DNA of 64,000 nucleotides from CAZRHH01 sp964599885 (GTDB lineage: Bacteria; Chloroflexota; Dehalococcoidia; DSTF01; JACRBR01). The position numbers were made by a program, and so were the translations under genes. Where the stretch lies: NCBI GenBank assembly GCA_964599885.1, contig CAZRHH010000011.1, positions 6,277-70,276 on the forward strand, in the 5' to 3' direction. The stretch's first letter is position 1; every line of letters starts with the position of its first letter. Below the pieces are notes generated by a model. The model worked only from the letters and a program-made list of their open reading frames with translations. It did not search any database and was not told the DNA's origin. Positions 16,856-23,948 of the stretch are shown in pieces.

Positions 16856-17647
16856 ATGGACGAACCAACTATCCGACGACGAAACATGCTCAAGAATCAC
16901 TACACGATGACGTCCAACGTCATCCTCTTCGGCTACGCAGAACTCACCGACAGCGAGAAGCTCACCTACCAGGCGATCGACAGTTTCGACTGGAGTGACG
17001 AGGCGGGGAAGCGCAAGGGATACGCGTTCCCGTCGCTGCGCACCTTGGCGCGGCTGCGCGGTGTCGACGAGCGCACGCTGCGTCGGCATGTTGCCGCGCT
17101 TGAAGAAGCCGGCTTGTTGCGCCGCGAACTACGCTCGGGTCAACCGAGTTTGTTGTGGATCGAGGAGCCATCGGAGCAGGAGAGTGAGACGTACTTATCC
17201 ACAATGGCTATGAGTCCGGACACGGATGTCCGGGGTACCCCGGACACAGATGTCCGCCCTAATGAATCAGAAGAAGAGAAAAAGACAAAACCGTTAACGC
17301 TCGCTAAAGCGTTTGAGGGGAGAAGGGGAGGGAAGCGTTTCCTATCGGCTGAGGAGCGAGCGAAAAGTGAGTGGTTGGCCAACGAGATGGTTCGCGTTTG
17401 CGGCGATCCTCATAGTCTAGGCTTCTATCGGCGCATTGCGCAGAGCGTGCCTGAACATCGGGTATTTGAAGCACTTAGTGAGGTGCGCTTGGCCGACAGT
17501 GAAGGCCGCGTTCGGACATCCAAGGGGGCGCTGTTCGTGGACCTGATCCGAGCGTACCAGGCGACCACGAGGAAGGAGAGACCACAACCTAGTAGCCCGC
17601 CACGAGCCGAAGCAGAGATGGGAGAGAGATTGAAGAGGTCGCTCTGA
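16856..17647 (+). CDS. Rep-like winged-helix protein of a plasmid or integrative element
   Basis: The 263-residue protein has an N-terminal winged helix: LTDSEKLTYQAIDSFDW, then FPSLRTLARLRGVDERTLRRHVAALEEAGLLRRE, the HTH_36 type found in plasmid replication initiators and phage proteins. A tandem PDTDVR motif (DTDVRGTPDTDVRP) follows, then a charged linker and a C-terminal helical domain. ATG 16856 and ATG 16886 are both possible starts; neither has a strong ribosome binding site. The iteron-like array directly upstream supports a replication role. The linker DNA holds two near-palindromes, CCGGACACnGATGTCCG type, around 17216-17256. Confidence 0.65.
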   Translation: MDEPTIRRRNMLKNHYTMTSNVILFGYAELTDSEKLTYQAIDSFDWSDEAGKRKGYAFPSLRTLARLRGVDERTLRRHVAALEEAGLLRRELRSGQPSLLWIEEPSEQESETYLSTMAMSPDTDVRGTPDTDVRPNESEEEKKTKPLTLAKAFEGRRGGKRFLSAEERAKSEWLANEMVRVCGDPHSLGFYRRIAQSVPEHRVFEALSEVRLADSEGRVRTSKGALFVDLIRAYQATTRKERPQPSSPPRAEAEMGERLKRSL

Positions 17648-17879
17648 TTGGTGTTGCCATCGTTCATGGCCACCAACGAGGAAAGATCGAAATTGAACGC
17701 GAACACGGCTGCGTCTTCTTCGTCCGATCGCGCCGCCGATCCTACCTGTGGTCTTCCTGAATACTTTCGGTGACCGGCAGAACGAACAGGGTCGCCTGCC
17801 GGTTGGCACTATGCTTACGGCTGATCCTAGTGAGATATTCCAATCCGGCCGTTTCTTTTTCGATGAATGGAGCAAGGCA

Positions 17880-18572
17880 TTGAACCAGCGGATCGCGTTC
17901 CTAGACGTTGAAGGCACGCTTCTAAGGCGCGCCATCCACCTCGACAACGGCAAGGTGGCGCCAAGCGCCTGGACTCTCATCGCCGAGATCCTAGGCCCTG
18001 ACGCCCTTCGCGAGGAAGAGGAGACTAAGGATCGATGGAATGACGGAAAGTACAGCGGATACATCGAATGGATGCGCGAGACGATCCGCATTCATCAGAA
18101 GTATGGACTGACCGTAGAAGCGTTCAACGAAGCTCTCGATGCGGTAGAGCCCATGCCGGGCGCGGCTCAAACGGTCGCCCAGCTACATACACGCGGATAC
18201 GTAACCGCGATGATCTCCGGAGGGTTCAAGCGCCTTGTAGACAGGTTGCAGCGTTCGTTCCGCATCGACCACGCGCTTGCAGGCTGTGAGTACTTCTTCG
18301 ATGATGCTGGACAGTTAGAACACTGGAACTTGATGCCGGCGGACTACGAGGGCAAGGTTGAGTTCATGCATGCGCTGATTAGAGAATACGGTACTGGGAG
18401 CGAGCACTGCATCTTCGTCGGGGACGGGCCCAACGATGTTGCGCTTGCAAAGGCGGTCGGAGTGTCTATCTGTTTCAATGGGCCGAAGATGCTGAGTGAG
18501 GTCACCACTCATTCCGTCATTCAGTCATTGGGGGAAGAAGACCTGACAGCTATTCTGAAATACGTTCACTAG
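17880..18572 (+). CDS. HAD-superfamily phosphatase, SerB-like
   Basis: The TTG at 17880 is chosen because GGAGCAAGG lies at ideal distance and because it puts motif I (IAFLDVEGTLL) at the N terminus, as is normal; earlier starts at 17748 or 17811 add unrelated residues. The 230-residue chain has HAD motif I DVEGT, motif II SGG (AMISGGFKRLVD), a lysine in EGKVEF and the acidic motif FVGDGPNDVALAKAVG. The pattern is closest to phosphoserine phosphatases. The second acidic residue of motif I is Glu instead of Asp, as seen in some HAD lineages. The C-terminal end overlaps the convergent 80-residue gene by 23 bases. The substrate is unknown. Confidence 0.75.
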   Translation: MNQRIAFLDVEGTLLRRAIHLDNGKVAPSAWTLIAEILGPDALREEEETKDRWNDGKYSGYIEWMRETIRIHQKYGLTVEAFNEALDAVEPMPGAAQTVAQLHTRGYVTAMISGGFKRLVDRLQRSFRIDHALAGCEYFFDDAGQLEHWNLMPADYEGKVEFMHALIREYGTGSEHCIFVGDGPNDVALAKAVGVSICFNGPKMLSEVTTHSVIQSLGEEDLTAILKYVH

Positions 18573-18792
18573 CGCTGTCGTCGCCAGCGAGTTGAATGGT
18601 CCAGAATTTTAACCCAAGGCGTTCGCCGGCCTGTCGCAACGCAGCGGAGCCCTGAACGGCTTCCTGGATTAGACGCTCGAAATCTAGATCTCGAGTTGGC
18701 GGCGTCATTGCGTCGTAATCGTCGGCAATGAACATCTTCACGTTGTTCGATTCGCTGGGAGGAGTGTCCTCGCTAAATCGTCGAAGTGCCAT
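18550..18792 (-). CDS. 80-residue hypothetical protein ending the peptidase/deaminase operon
   Basis: The start at 18792 has a strong AAAGGAGG site five bases upstream, and the gene begins 21 bases after the hydrolase-GAF stop, so it is probably co-transcribed. The chain is acidic with one helical segment (FERLIQEAVQGSAALRQAGERLG). No family is recognised. It may be a regulatory or immunity-type partner of the upstream enzymes (inference). Confidence 0.6.
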   Translation of the reverse strand: MALRRFSEDTPPSESNNVKMFIADDYDAMTPPTRDLDFERLIQEAVQGSAALRQAGERLGLKFWTIQLAGDDSASERISE

Positions 18793-18813
18793 CGAACCTC
18801 CTTTGGGCTGGAG

Positions 18814-19926
18814 TCATAGTAGCTTATGCAGAAACTCACCGATCTGCTCGGCAATTAACTTGAGGTCATTTCGAGTTCGGGGCGTGTCTAGCTCTCCCTC
18901 CGTCTTGCTCTGGCCAATACAGTCAATATTCAATACACCACTCATTCGAAAACGCATCCGATCGTCGAAGTCGGGGATTGGCGCGGAGAGGATCCACCGC
19001 AAGTCCGGGTGAGCTTTCTTCAGTTCGGCCTCAGGAATCGGATGATTGAGCCATCCGGGCTCGAACAGAGCTACTACCATCTTGCGTTCTTTGAAGGCGA
19101 CACCAGCAGCTCCCTGCCCGATCGGAATCCTAATATCCAACTCGTCTCCATCGCTGCTCGAATGAAATCGCCCCGACGGGAATCCGAGGCCGATTGGAAT
19201 GTACAAATCGTCCTTTAGCGTTGGGACCATCACATTAGCTCTCAGCGCCGTCGACGAGATGCCTAGTGAATTTGCAATCTGCCGCACCCCCACATCGAGT
19301 ACGCGTCTCAATGCTTCCTGGTCTTCGTCGCAGAGATTGAGCTGCTTTAGGAATGGAAACCAAGAGCCCTCGCAGTGGCCGGGTTGGAAGAAGTCGCTGT
19401 GCCTGTAGTGTCGGAACTGCACCTCGTTCACGATCCTGAGAGACTCTTGCTCAAATCCTCTTCGGCCTGAGGGGCCTGCGTCTTTGATGACGAGGTGCAT
19501 ATACTTGGTGATCCCAGCCCAGAAGTCCTCGCCGCCAATTTCGTTGCGAAGCGAACCGAGTTGATGTCGACCGAGGACCGTACTCCAGTCGAAAGCTGGA
19601 TCGACAATCGAGCCGCAGAAGATTACGTTGTCCAAGCGAACCTGTGAGTACTTCTTCAGAGCGCTGGCGATCAAGAACGTCCCGAAGCTGTGCGCGATCA
19701 CGGATACCCGGTCAACGCCCTCTTTCTTCCGGATGTCTTGTATCTCGTTGTTTAGCCAGTCCACCTTCGCGGAGCGTTCTTTGTCTCGCATGAGTTGCCA
19801 CTTGCTGAACTTTCCGTAGTCCAAGAGATACGGGGTCATGCCGAAATGACAGAGTAGCGGAGCCACTTGTTTCTGCCAGAGCCCTGTGGTTTCAATCCCG
19901 TGCAAGGTCACTACGACGCGGTTCAT
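18814..19926 (-). CDS. Alpha/beta hydrolase fused to a C-terminal GAF-like domain
   Basis: The 370-residue protein starts MNRVVVTLHGIETTGLWQ, with the oxyanion HG motif, and has the nucleophile elbow VIAHSFGTFLIASAL. A central linker leads to a domain with IRIPIGQGAAGVAFKERKMV and RMSGVLNIDCIGQ, typical of GAF sensor folds (residues about 215-370). The hydrolase may act on a lipid or ester, with activity gated by a ligand of the GAF domain. The start overlaps the cytidine deaminase stop (ATGA), so the two are coupled. A hydrolase-sensor fusion in an accessory island suggests a signalling or defence effector. That is inference. Confidence 0.72.
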   Translation of the reverse strand: MNRVVVTLHGIETTGLWQKQVAPLLCHFGMTPYLLDYGKFSKWQLMRDKERSAKVDWLNNEIQDIRKKEGVDRVSVIAHSFGTFLIASALKKYSQVRLDNVIFCGSIVDPAFDWSTVLGRHQLGSLRNEIGGEDFWAGITKYMHLVIKDAGPSGRRGFEQESLRIVNEVQFRHYRHSDFFQPGHCEGSWFPFLKQLNLCDEDQEALRRVLDVGVRQIANSLGISSTALRANVMVPTLKDDLYIPIGLGFPSGRFHSSSDGDELDIRIPIGQGAAGVAFKERKMVVALFEPGWLNHPIPEAELKKAHPDLRWILSAPIPDFDDRMRFRMSGVLNIDCIGQSKTEGELDTPRTRNDLKLIAEQIGEFLHKLL

Positions 19927-20321
19927 AGCTTGAATCCGTCGGGCAAGAGTTGCGCCAGGGGGGTCGACCTCACCCTATCTCCCGCTCTCGTCAACACCGT
20001 AATGTCCGGAGCAAACTCATAAAGGACCTGTCTGCAAGCGCCACATGGACTGCATCCGCCGGCACCATCGCATACGACCGCGATTGCATCGAATGACCGT
20101 ACGCCCTCCGACACGGCCTTGAATACTGCGACTCTCTCCGCGCAGACCGTCAGGCCAAACGAACTATTCTCCACGTTCGTGCCAGTGTAGACCTCGCCTG
20201 CGACAGTCTTCAGAGCAGCGCCCACCTTGATCTTCGAAAACGGAGCATATGCCAGCCGCGCCGCATCCGCGGCTTGCGCTAGGAGCGAGAGCTGCTCAGC
20301 ATCTGATCGCTGCTTGCTCAT
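19923..20321 (-). CDS. cdd: Cytidine deaminase-like protein
   Basis: The 132-residue protein has the deaminase zinc motifs CAERVA and PCGACRQ and the substrate-side segment TNVENSSFGLTV, as in tetrameric cytidine deaminases. The start at 20321 follows AAAGGAGG; a longer frame to 20369 is unlikely. The known reaction is hydrolytic deamination of cytidine or deoxycytidine for pyrimidine salvage. Here it lies between a papain-like peptidase and a hydrolase-GAF gene in an accessory operon, so nucleotide-pool modification in defence, or nucleoside modification, is also possible. Homology strongly supports the fold; the context role is inferred. Confidence 0.85.
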   Translation of the reverse strand: MSKQRSDAEQLSLLAQAADAARLAYAPFSKIKVGAALKTVAGEVYTGTNVENSSFGLTVCAERVAVFKAVSEGVRSFDAIAVVCDGAGGCSPCGACRQVLYEFAPDITVLTRAGDRVRSTPLAQLLPDGFKL

Positions 20322-20431
20322 TGTGCCGCCTCCTTTTGCCCTGCCTCCGGATGCATGCCCGAAGGGCAAGACGAACTGTTTGACACGAACCTCACGGGCA
20401 ATGAGAGCTGGGACAGCGTCCCTTCGGCTGC

Positions 20432-22102
20432 CTATGATATCTGTGTTTTCCGAAGAACGGTTGGTTGATAGGGAGTATCGCCGCGGACTGCGATTGGGGA
20501 TGCAAGCGTCGATTCGAAGCTGCTGCGGCCTGAGGTGTTCGGTGGCATCGAAAAGAAGAGGCCAGGTAGGCGGACCGTGATGAAATCGTCGTCCTCTGGT
20601 GAAGAGGTTTCTTCGAACACCACCTCAGCTAGAACCCGCAGATCATCGAACCGCGTAGTCGGCGGATGTTCTGCGAACAGCTCGGTAACCCAGACATAGC
20701 GAGAATACTGTTGGCCCCTATAGAGTTCAGCCAGATCCTTTGAGAGGCCGGCTACGGCTTTTGGGTCAAGATTCCGTCGAAAGTCGTTCGAGGACGCGAG
20801 AAACGTTCGGATACGAAGAACAGCCTTAGGCAGCAAGCTCACATCTACTTGCTTGAGCGCCTTCAGTAGGATCCTCCAACCTTTGATCGAGGCCAGTTCC
20901 GGGGGAAGATCCACGCCGGACAGGAGTGGCCCGATGATTCGGAGCACCGTCGTGTCCTTGTAGAACTTTCGAACCTCCTTAGTCAATTCGGCTGGAAGGT
21001 TCGAGGTGATGACTCGAAGCCTGGGGAACCCCTCGCTCCTCGCGTTCGCCGCAGAGAGCTCGAATTCCAGGTATGGACCCATTTGGTCGCAGTGCCCGAT
21101 AAATCTCGGACACCATGCGCTCGAGTCAGCAACTGTCCGTTCTTTGGGATCTTTTGGAATGGGCGCTGCAAAGGCCGCGTCGTAGGTGTGTCCGACGACC
21201 GTCATCGCGTGGCGTGAACCGTCTGCGAGCCCCAGTACCAAGATGACTGGCAATCCCGACTCTACGTAGCTGTAAATCGTCTTCTCCGCCTGCTTATGGG
21301 CGCTCGGCTTCGCAAAATTGTGATCGACATAGGCGTAAGTCTTCGGAGCGAGACCGAGTTCGTGCAATGCCCAAAGCATCTGCTCTACCGTGAGTCCGTC
21401 CCTTGCGGGGAACGGTCCACCGCCAGTTCCAAGTGAGTATCGCGTCGCACGCTCAGTGATTTCGGCAGTCGAAGCCGAACGGGCTGGATCCGGGAAGCAA
21501 CTCTCCAAGATCGACGACGTCATCCAGAGCGCTGCCGTGGCACACGCCGCGACACGATGATCTTGTTCGATAAAGGGAGCGCCATGAGTGACGAGACGGT
21601 TTCCGACGAGGTTGACCTCAGCAGGGCGTTGGCAAGTTACGAAGGCAGCAGCATCTAGCGCGGGCAAGATGTACGTTCGGCCAAGAGTTCGGGGTTCTAC
21701 TGGACTGGTTACAGCATAGCCTTGATAGACTCGCTGTAACCGTTTCTCGCGGAACAAATCACCGAAGGTTACCCGTTCCTTAAAGAAGTGATAGCGCGTT
21801 GTTCGACGCGGATAATCTCTAAATGCTTTGGCGTACGCCTTCGCGTACGCCTCGACATAATTGCGATCCACGTATTCTTCGGCAATGATGCACGCCGTCC
21901 CAATTGATCTGGTGCCTGAGGGCAGCACCATCGATAAGAGATTCACGAACGCTGCACCGCGTTCGGCGGAAAGAAGATCTAGCGTAGCGCCGGTGATCAA
22001 GTCCTTCTTGATTCCGGTCATCTCCTCGACGTATTCACGGATGTCCGATGGATCGTCGAGATCATAGATGCGAAGTAGTGGGAACCGGGGATGGGTTCGC
22101 AT
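20432..22102 (-). CDS. Papain-like cysteine peptidase-type protein, large and undescribed
   Basis: The 556-residue protein has the residue order of a papain/C39-type enzyme: Gln180 in IEQDHRVAACATAALWM, Cys187, His298 in GSRHAMTVVGH and Asp339 in HCDQMGPY. Residues 1-170 and 350-556 are extra domains without recognised relatives. No signal peptide is seen, so it is cytosolic. It starts at 22102, 75 bases after a 59-residue gene, with an intrinsic terminator between them; cytidine deaminase, hydrolase-GAF and 80-residue genes follow. Cleavage of a protein substrate or amide hydrolysis is possible. The order of catalytic residues is directly visible; the activity is untested. Confidence 0.6.
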   Translation of the reverse strand: MRTHPRFPLLRIYDLDDPSDIREYVEEMTGIKKDLITGATLDLLSAERGAAFVNLLSMVLPSGTRSIGTACIIAEEYVDRNYVEAYAKAYAKAFRDYPRRTTRYHFFKERVTFGDLFREKRLQRVYQGYAVTSPVEPRTLGRTYILPALDAAAFVTCQRPAEVNLVGNRLVTHGAPFIEQDHRVAACATAALWMTSSILESCFPDPARSASTAEITERATRYSLGTGGGPFPARDGLTVEQMLWALHELGLAPKTYAYVDHNFAKPSAHKQAEKTIYSYVESGLPVILVLGLADGSRHAMTVVGHTYDAAFAAPIPKDPKERTVADSSAWCPRFIGHCDQMGPYLEFELSAANARSEGFPRLRVITSNLPAELTKEVRKFYKDTTVLRIIGPLLSGVDLPPELASIKGWRILLKALKQVDVSLLPKAVLRIRTFLASSNDFRRNLDPKAVAGLSKDLAELYRGQQYSRYVWVTELFAEHPPTTRFDDLRVLAEVVFEETSSPEDDDFITVRLPGLFFSMPPNTSGRSSFESTLASPIAVRGDTPYQPTVLRKTQIS

Positions 22103-22117
22103 GAGACAAGGGCTCCC

Positions 22118-22151
22118 AAGAAAAAGAGCTCCTTGCGCACCAAGAAGCTCT
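22118..22151 (-). terminator. Intrinsic terminator or attenuator inside the operon
   Basis: Read on the minus strand, AGAGCT pairs with AGCTCT, and CTTG with CAAG above a single mismatch, with loop GTGCG, followed by TTTTTCTT. It lies between the 59-residue gene and the peptidase gene, so it would partly limit peptidase expression. Confidence 0.75.
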
Positions 22152-22176
22152 ATCGGGTGATCCGGATTCTTGCGGA

Positions 22177-22356
22177 CTAGTGGTTTACGACGATCGTGTG
22201 ATTGTTTCCCGTGGTTGGTGGATTGGCAAGCCAGCGGTTTAGTTCGGCATCGAGACGTCGCAATTCGCTCTCGATGAACGAATTCGCAGCACGCACTTCC
22301 TCGTCACTATTCCTACGTCGTTTATTGGACCGGGTTTCCGCCTTTTTAGTGGCCAT
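22177..22356 (-). CDS. 59-residue charged protein, first gene of the peptidase operon
   Basis: The ATG at 22356 has GGAGGAGG five bases upstream. The chain is very basic at the N terminus (MATKKAETRSNKRRRN), followed by one acidic/amphipathic helix (EEVRAANSFIESELRRLDAELNRWL) and a short polar tail. It is the promoter-proximal gene and is separated from the peptidase by a terminator, an arrangement often seen for antitoxins, inhibitors or autoregulators made in excess. No family is recognised. A role as DNA-binding or inhibitory partner is speculation. Confidence 0.65.
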   Translation of the reverse strand: MATKKAETRSNKRRRNSDEEVRAANSFIESELRRLDAELNRWLANPPTTGNNHTIVVNH

Positions 22357-22424
22357 CGATGCCTCCTCCAGTCGAAACCTTAATCATCCCTCCGATCAGC
22401 CAAAGCCGTCAAGATCGATCACTT

Positions 22425-22464
22425 GTATAAGCAATTATACTAGACCGGACACGCGACCTGTCAA
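22425..22464 (-). promoter_or_regulatory. Promoter with a palindromic operator over the -10 box
   Basis: On the minus strand a perfect TTGACA (22459-22464) is followed 19 bases later by TATAAT (22434-22439); TAGTAT at 16 bases is an alternative -10. The palindrome GTATAAGCAATTATAC (22425-22440) covers the -10 region, the expected position for a repressor. It would drive the operon that starts at 22356. Confidence 0.7.
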
Positions 22465-22483
22465 GACTGAACTTGGGACTTGA

Positions 22484-23030
22484 AGCGATGAACATGGACT
22501 TGAGGCAATGATCTAATTCGATCGCGACCTAACGGTCAAGACGCCTGCTTGACGGACGAATGGTTCATCGGGCGTCGGCACTCGATCTCGGTGCTCCGGC
22601 CCTTCGGAATATCGAGGAGTCTGGCTCCTAGAGCGACACCGCTCGATCGGTTGTCGCCTCGTGATCGAAACCATCAATTCGACGTGACCGCTTGGCATGT
22701 ATACAATCTCATGGTCAGATGCCGCGCAGGCATGACCATGGGACTGTCCGCGGTGTTGCGAGGACGGCGTCCTTGTCCAGATTCAGTGATGCCCCTCGGA
22801 CACGGAACCTCGCTATCGAGCCTTCTAATCCGACGGTCGCAGGTTCGAATCCTGCCGGGGGTGCCACTAGATGCGAAAATTGCACCAAACCGCGCATTCC
22901 GCGGCTGGACGCCGACCATCGGACTGGTTCGCGACCATCGGATTCGCTAGAACCATGCATGACGATCGCGCGGCGCCCCATCTGCGGAGGCATCTTCACG
23001 GTCTTCGAGTTGACTATCGGAAATGCAGTC
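22484..23030. other. Gene-free stretch holding tRNA-Arg-like repeat copy 1
   Basis: No supported gene is present. Open frames here translate as PNPTVAGSNPAGGA-type peptides, the usual false product of a tRNA 3' end. The stretch is occupied by the repeat described in the next entry, plus about 150 unassigned bases on its left. Confidence 0.6.
22631..22948 (+). repeat. tRNA-Arg(TCT) 3'-end repeat, copy 1 (attachment-site-like)
   Basis: Bases 22822-22866 match the 3' half of a tRNA-Arg gene: anticodon loop CTTCTAA with anticodon TCT, 3' anticodon stem TCCGA, perfect T arm GCAGG-TTCGAAT-CCTGC, CGGGGGTG and CCA. The 5' half does not pair as a tRNA. About 160 bases upstream, including the hairpin ATGGTCA...TGACCAT at 22710-22738, are shared with copy 4. 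The 85 bases downstream, with the direct repeats GACCATCGGA at 22914 and 22933, are shared with copy 3. Identity beginning at the anticodon loop is typical of integrase attachment sites. Confidence 0.72.
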
Positions 23031-23942
23031 TCATGGTCGCTTCTTGAGCGGAATGGGGTTGCTCGCTGGCGTTAGGGCGATCGCCAGGTCGTTGAAGCCT
23101 TGCTGCGACCAACCGACGCGTTCAGAACCCATCCGTTCGCGGAGCAGCGCGAAGAGTTGCTCCGCGGCAAGGACATCTTGCCAGTCTCCCCAACCGAGCT
23201 CTGCAAATCGCTTCGGTAGCGGCCGGTGACGCGTACGCCTTCCGTTTGCACCATCGCCGAAGAACGTGTCCACGATCACGCGATTTGCAGCACCCTTGAG
23301 TAACTCCACGAATCGCTCTGGCGAATGCGGCAGGGTGGGACTGACGGCGGCCTGCACCTTCACGCCTGCGGAGCGCGCTTTACGCATCGCGGCAAGGCGG
23401 CGATTGATGCTCGGACACGTCGGCGTAAGCGCGCGACGAACGTGATCGTCGTCGGTCTCGACGGTCATTGATAGCCACGCGAAAGGCATGCCATGCAACA
23501 AGTCGAGGTCGCGCTCGACGATCGGCGACCGGGTCTGCACCACGAGCAATCCGATGGGCTGTTCGCGGAACACCTCCAGGATGGAGCGCGTGATTGCGAG
23601 TCGTCGTTCGGCCGGCTGGTACGGATCTGTCGCTGAGCTCATGAATACGCGGATGGAGTTCGGATCGGTGACCGTCCCAAGATCGCGTCGTAAGGCCTCC
23701 GCAGCGTTCGCCTTGGCGCGGAGCCACTGACCCCAAGGCCGGCCCGCGTACAGCCCAATCGGCGACTCGGCGACATAGCAATACACGCCGCAACCTCCGT
23801 CGCCGAACGCGCAGCCCATGTATGGGTTGAGCGTGTGTGTGAACGCATTGAGAAATCCGCTCGCGGGCGTCAGGACGCTACGCGATCGAACGAGCTGAGT
23901 CTCCGATGGCTTTAGGAGCGGCATTCGGTCTTTGTAGTACAT
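23031..23942 (-). CDS. Radical SAM protein, spore-photoproduct-lyase/Rv2578c-like
   Basis: The 303-residue protein has NPYMGCAFGDGGCGVYCYV, a widened version of the SplB-type cluster motif (NPYxGC...CxxCY), and a partial TIM-barrel pattern with MSSATDPYQPAERRLAITR, LLVVQTRSPIVERD and WLSMTVET. This matches SPL-family radical SAM proteins, some of which repair UV lesions. The GTG/ATG start lies 6 bases after the stop of the methyltransferase-like gene, so the two are an operon. The pair is the whole content of the block between repeat copies 1 and 2. The substrate is unknown. Confidence 0.8.
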   Translation of the reverse strand: MYYKDRMPLLKPSETQLVRSRSVLTPASGFLNAFTHTLNPYMGCAFGDGGCGVYCYVAESPIGLYAGRPWGQWLRAKANAAEALRRDLGTVTDPNSIRVFMSSATDPYQPAERRLAITRSILEVFREQPIGLLVVQTRSPIVERDLDLLHGMPFAWLSMTVETDDDHVRRALTPTCPSINRRLAAMRKARSAGVKVQAAVSPTLPHSPERFVELLKGAANRVIVDTFFGDGANGRRTRHRPLPKRFAELGWGDWQDVLAAEQLFALLRERMGSERVGWSQQGFNDLAIALTPASNPIPLKKRP

Positions 23943-23948
23943 TCGTTC

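Noticed and set aside
16683..16893. Reverse open frames reading GGRNHATTGGR-type repeats
   Set aside because: The peptide repeat is only the translation of the iteron-like DNA array; there is no start signal.
17693..17773. A 26-residue frame between the Rep-like and HAD genes
   Set aside because: It has GAGGAAAG upstream of a TTG, but the Ser/Ala-rich peptide has no features and may be chance.
22791..22866. A complete 76-base tRNA-Arg gene at repeat copy 1
   Set aside because: The span has tRNA length and a perfect T arm and CCA, but the 5' half does not form a D stem or pair with the 3' anticodon strand. Only the 3' half is tRNA-derived.
22549..22950. Forward open frame through repeat copy 1 (and similar frames at copies 2 and 4)
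   Set aside because: The translation (type PNPTVAGSNPAGGA) is the well-known false product of tRNA 3' ends, and there is no ribosome binding site.
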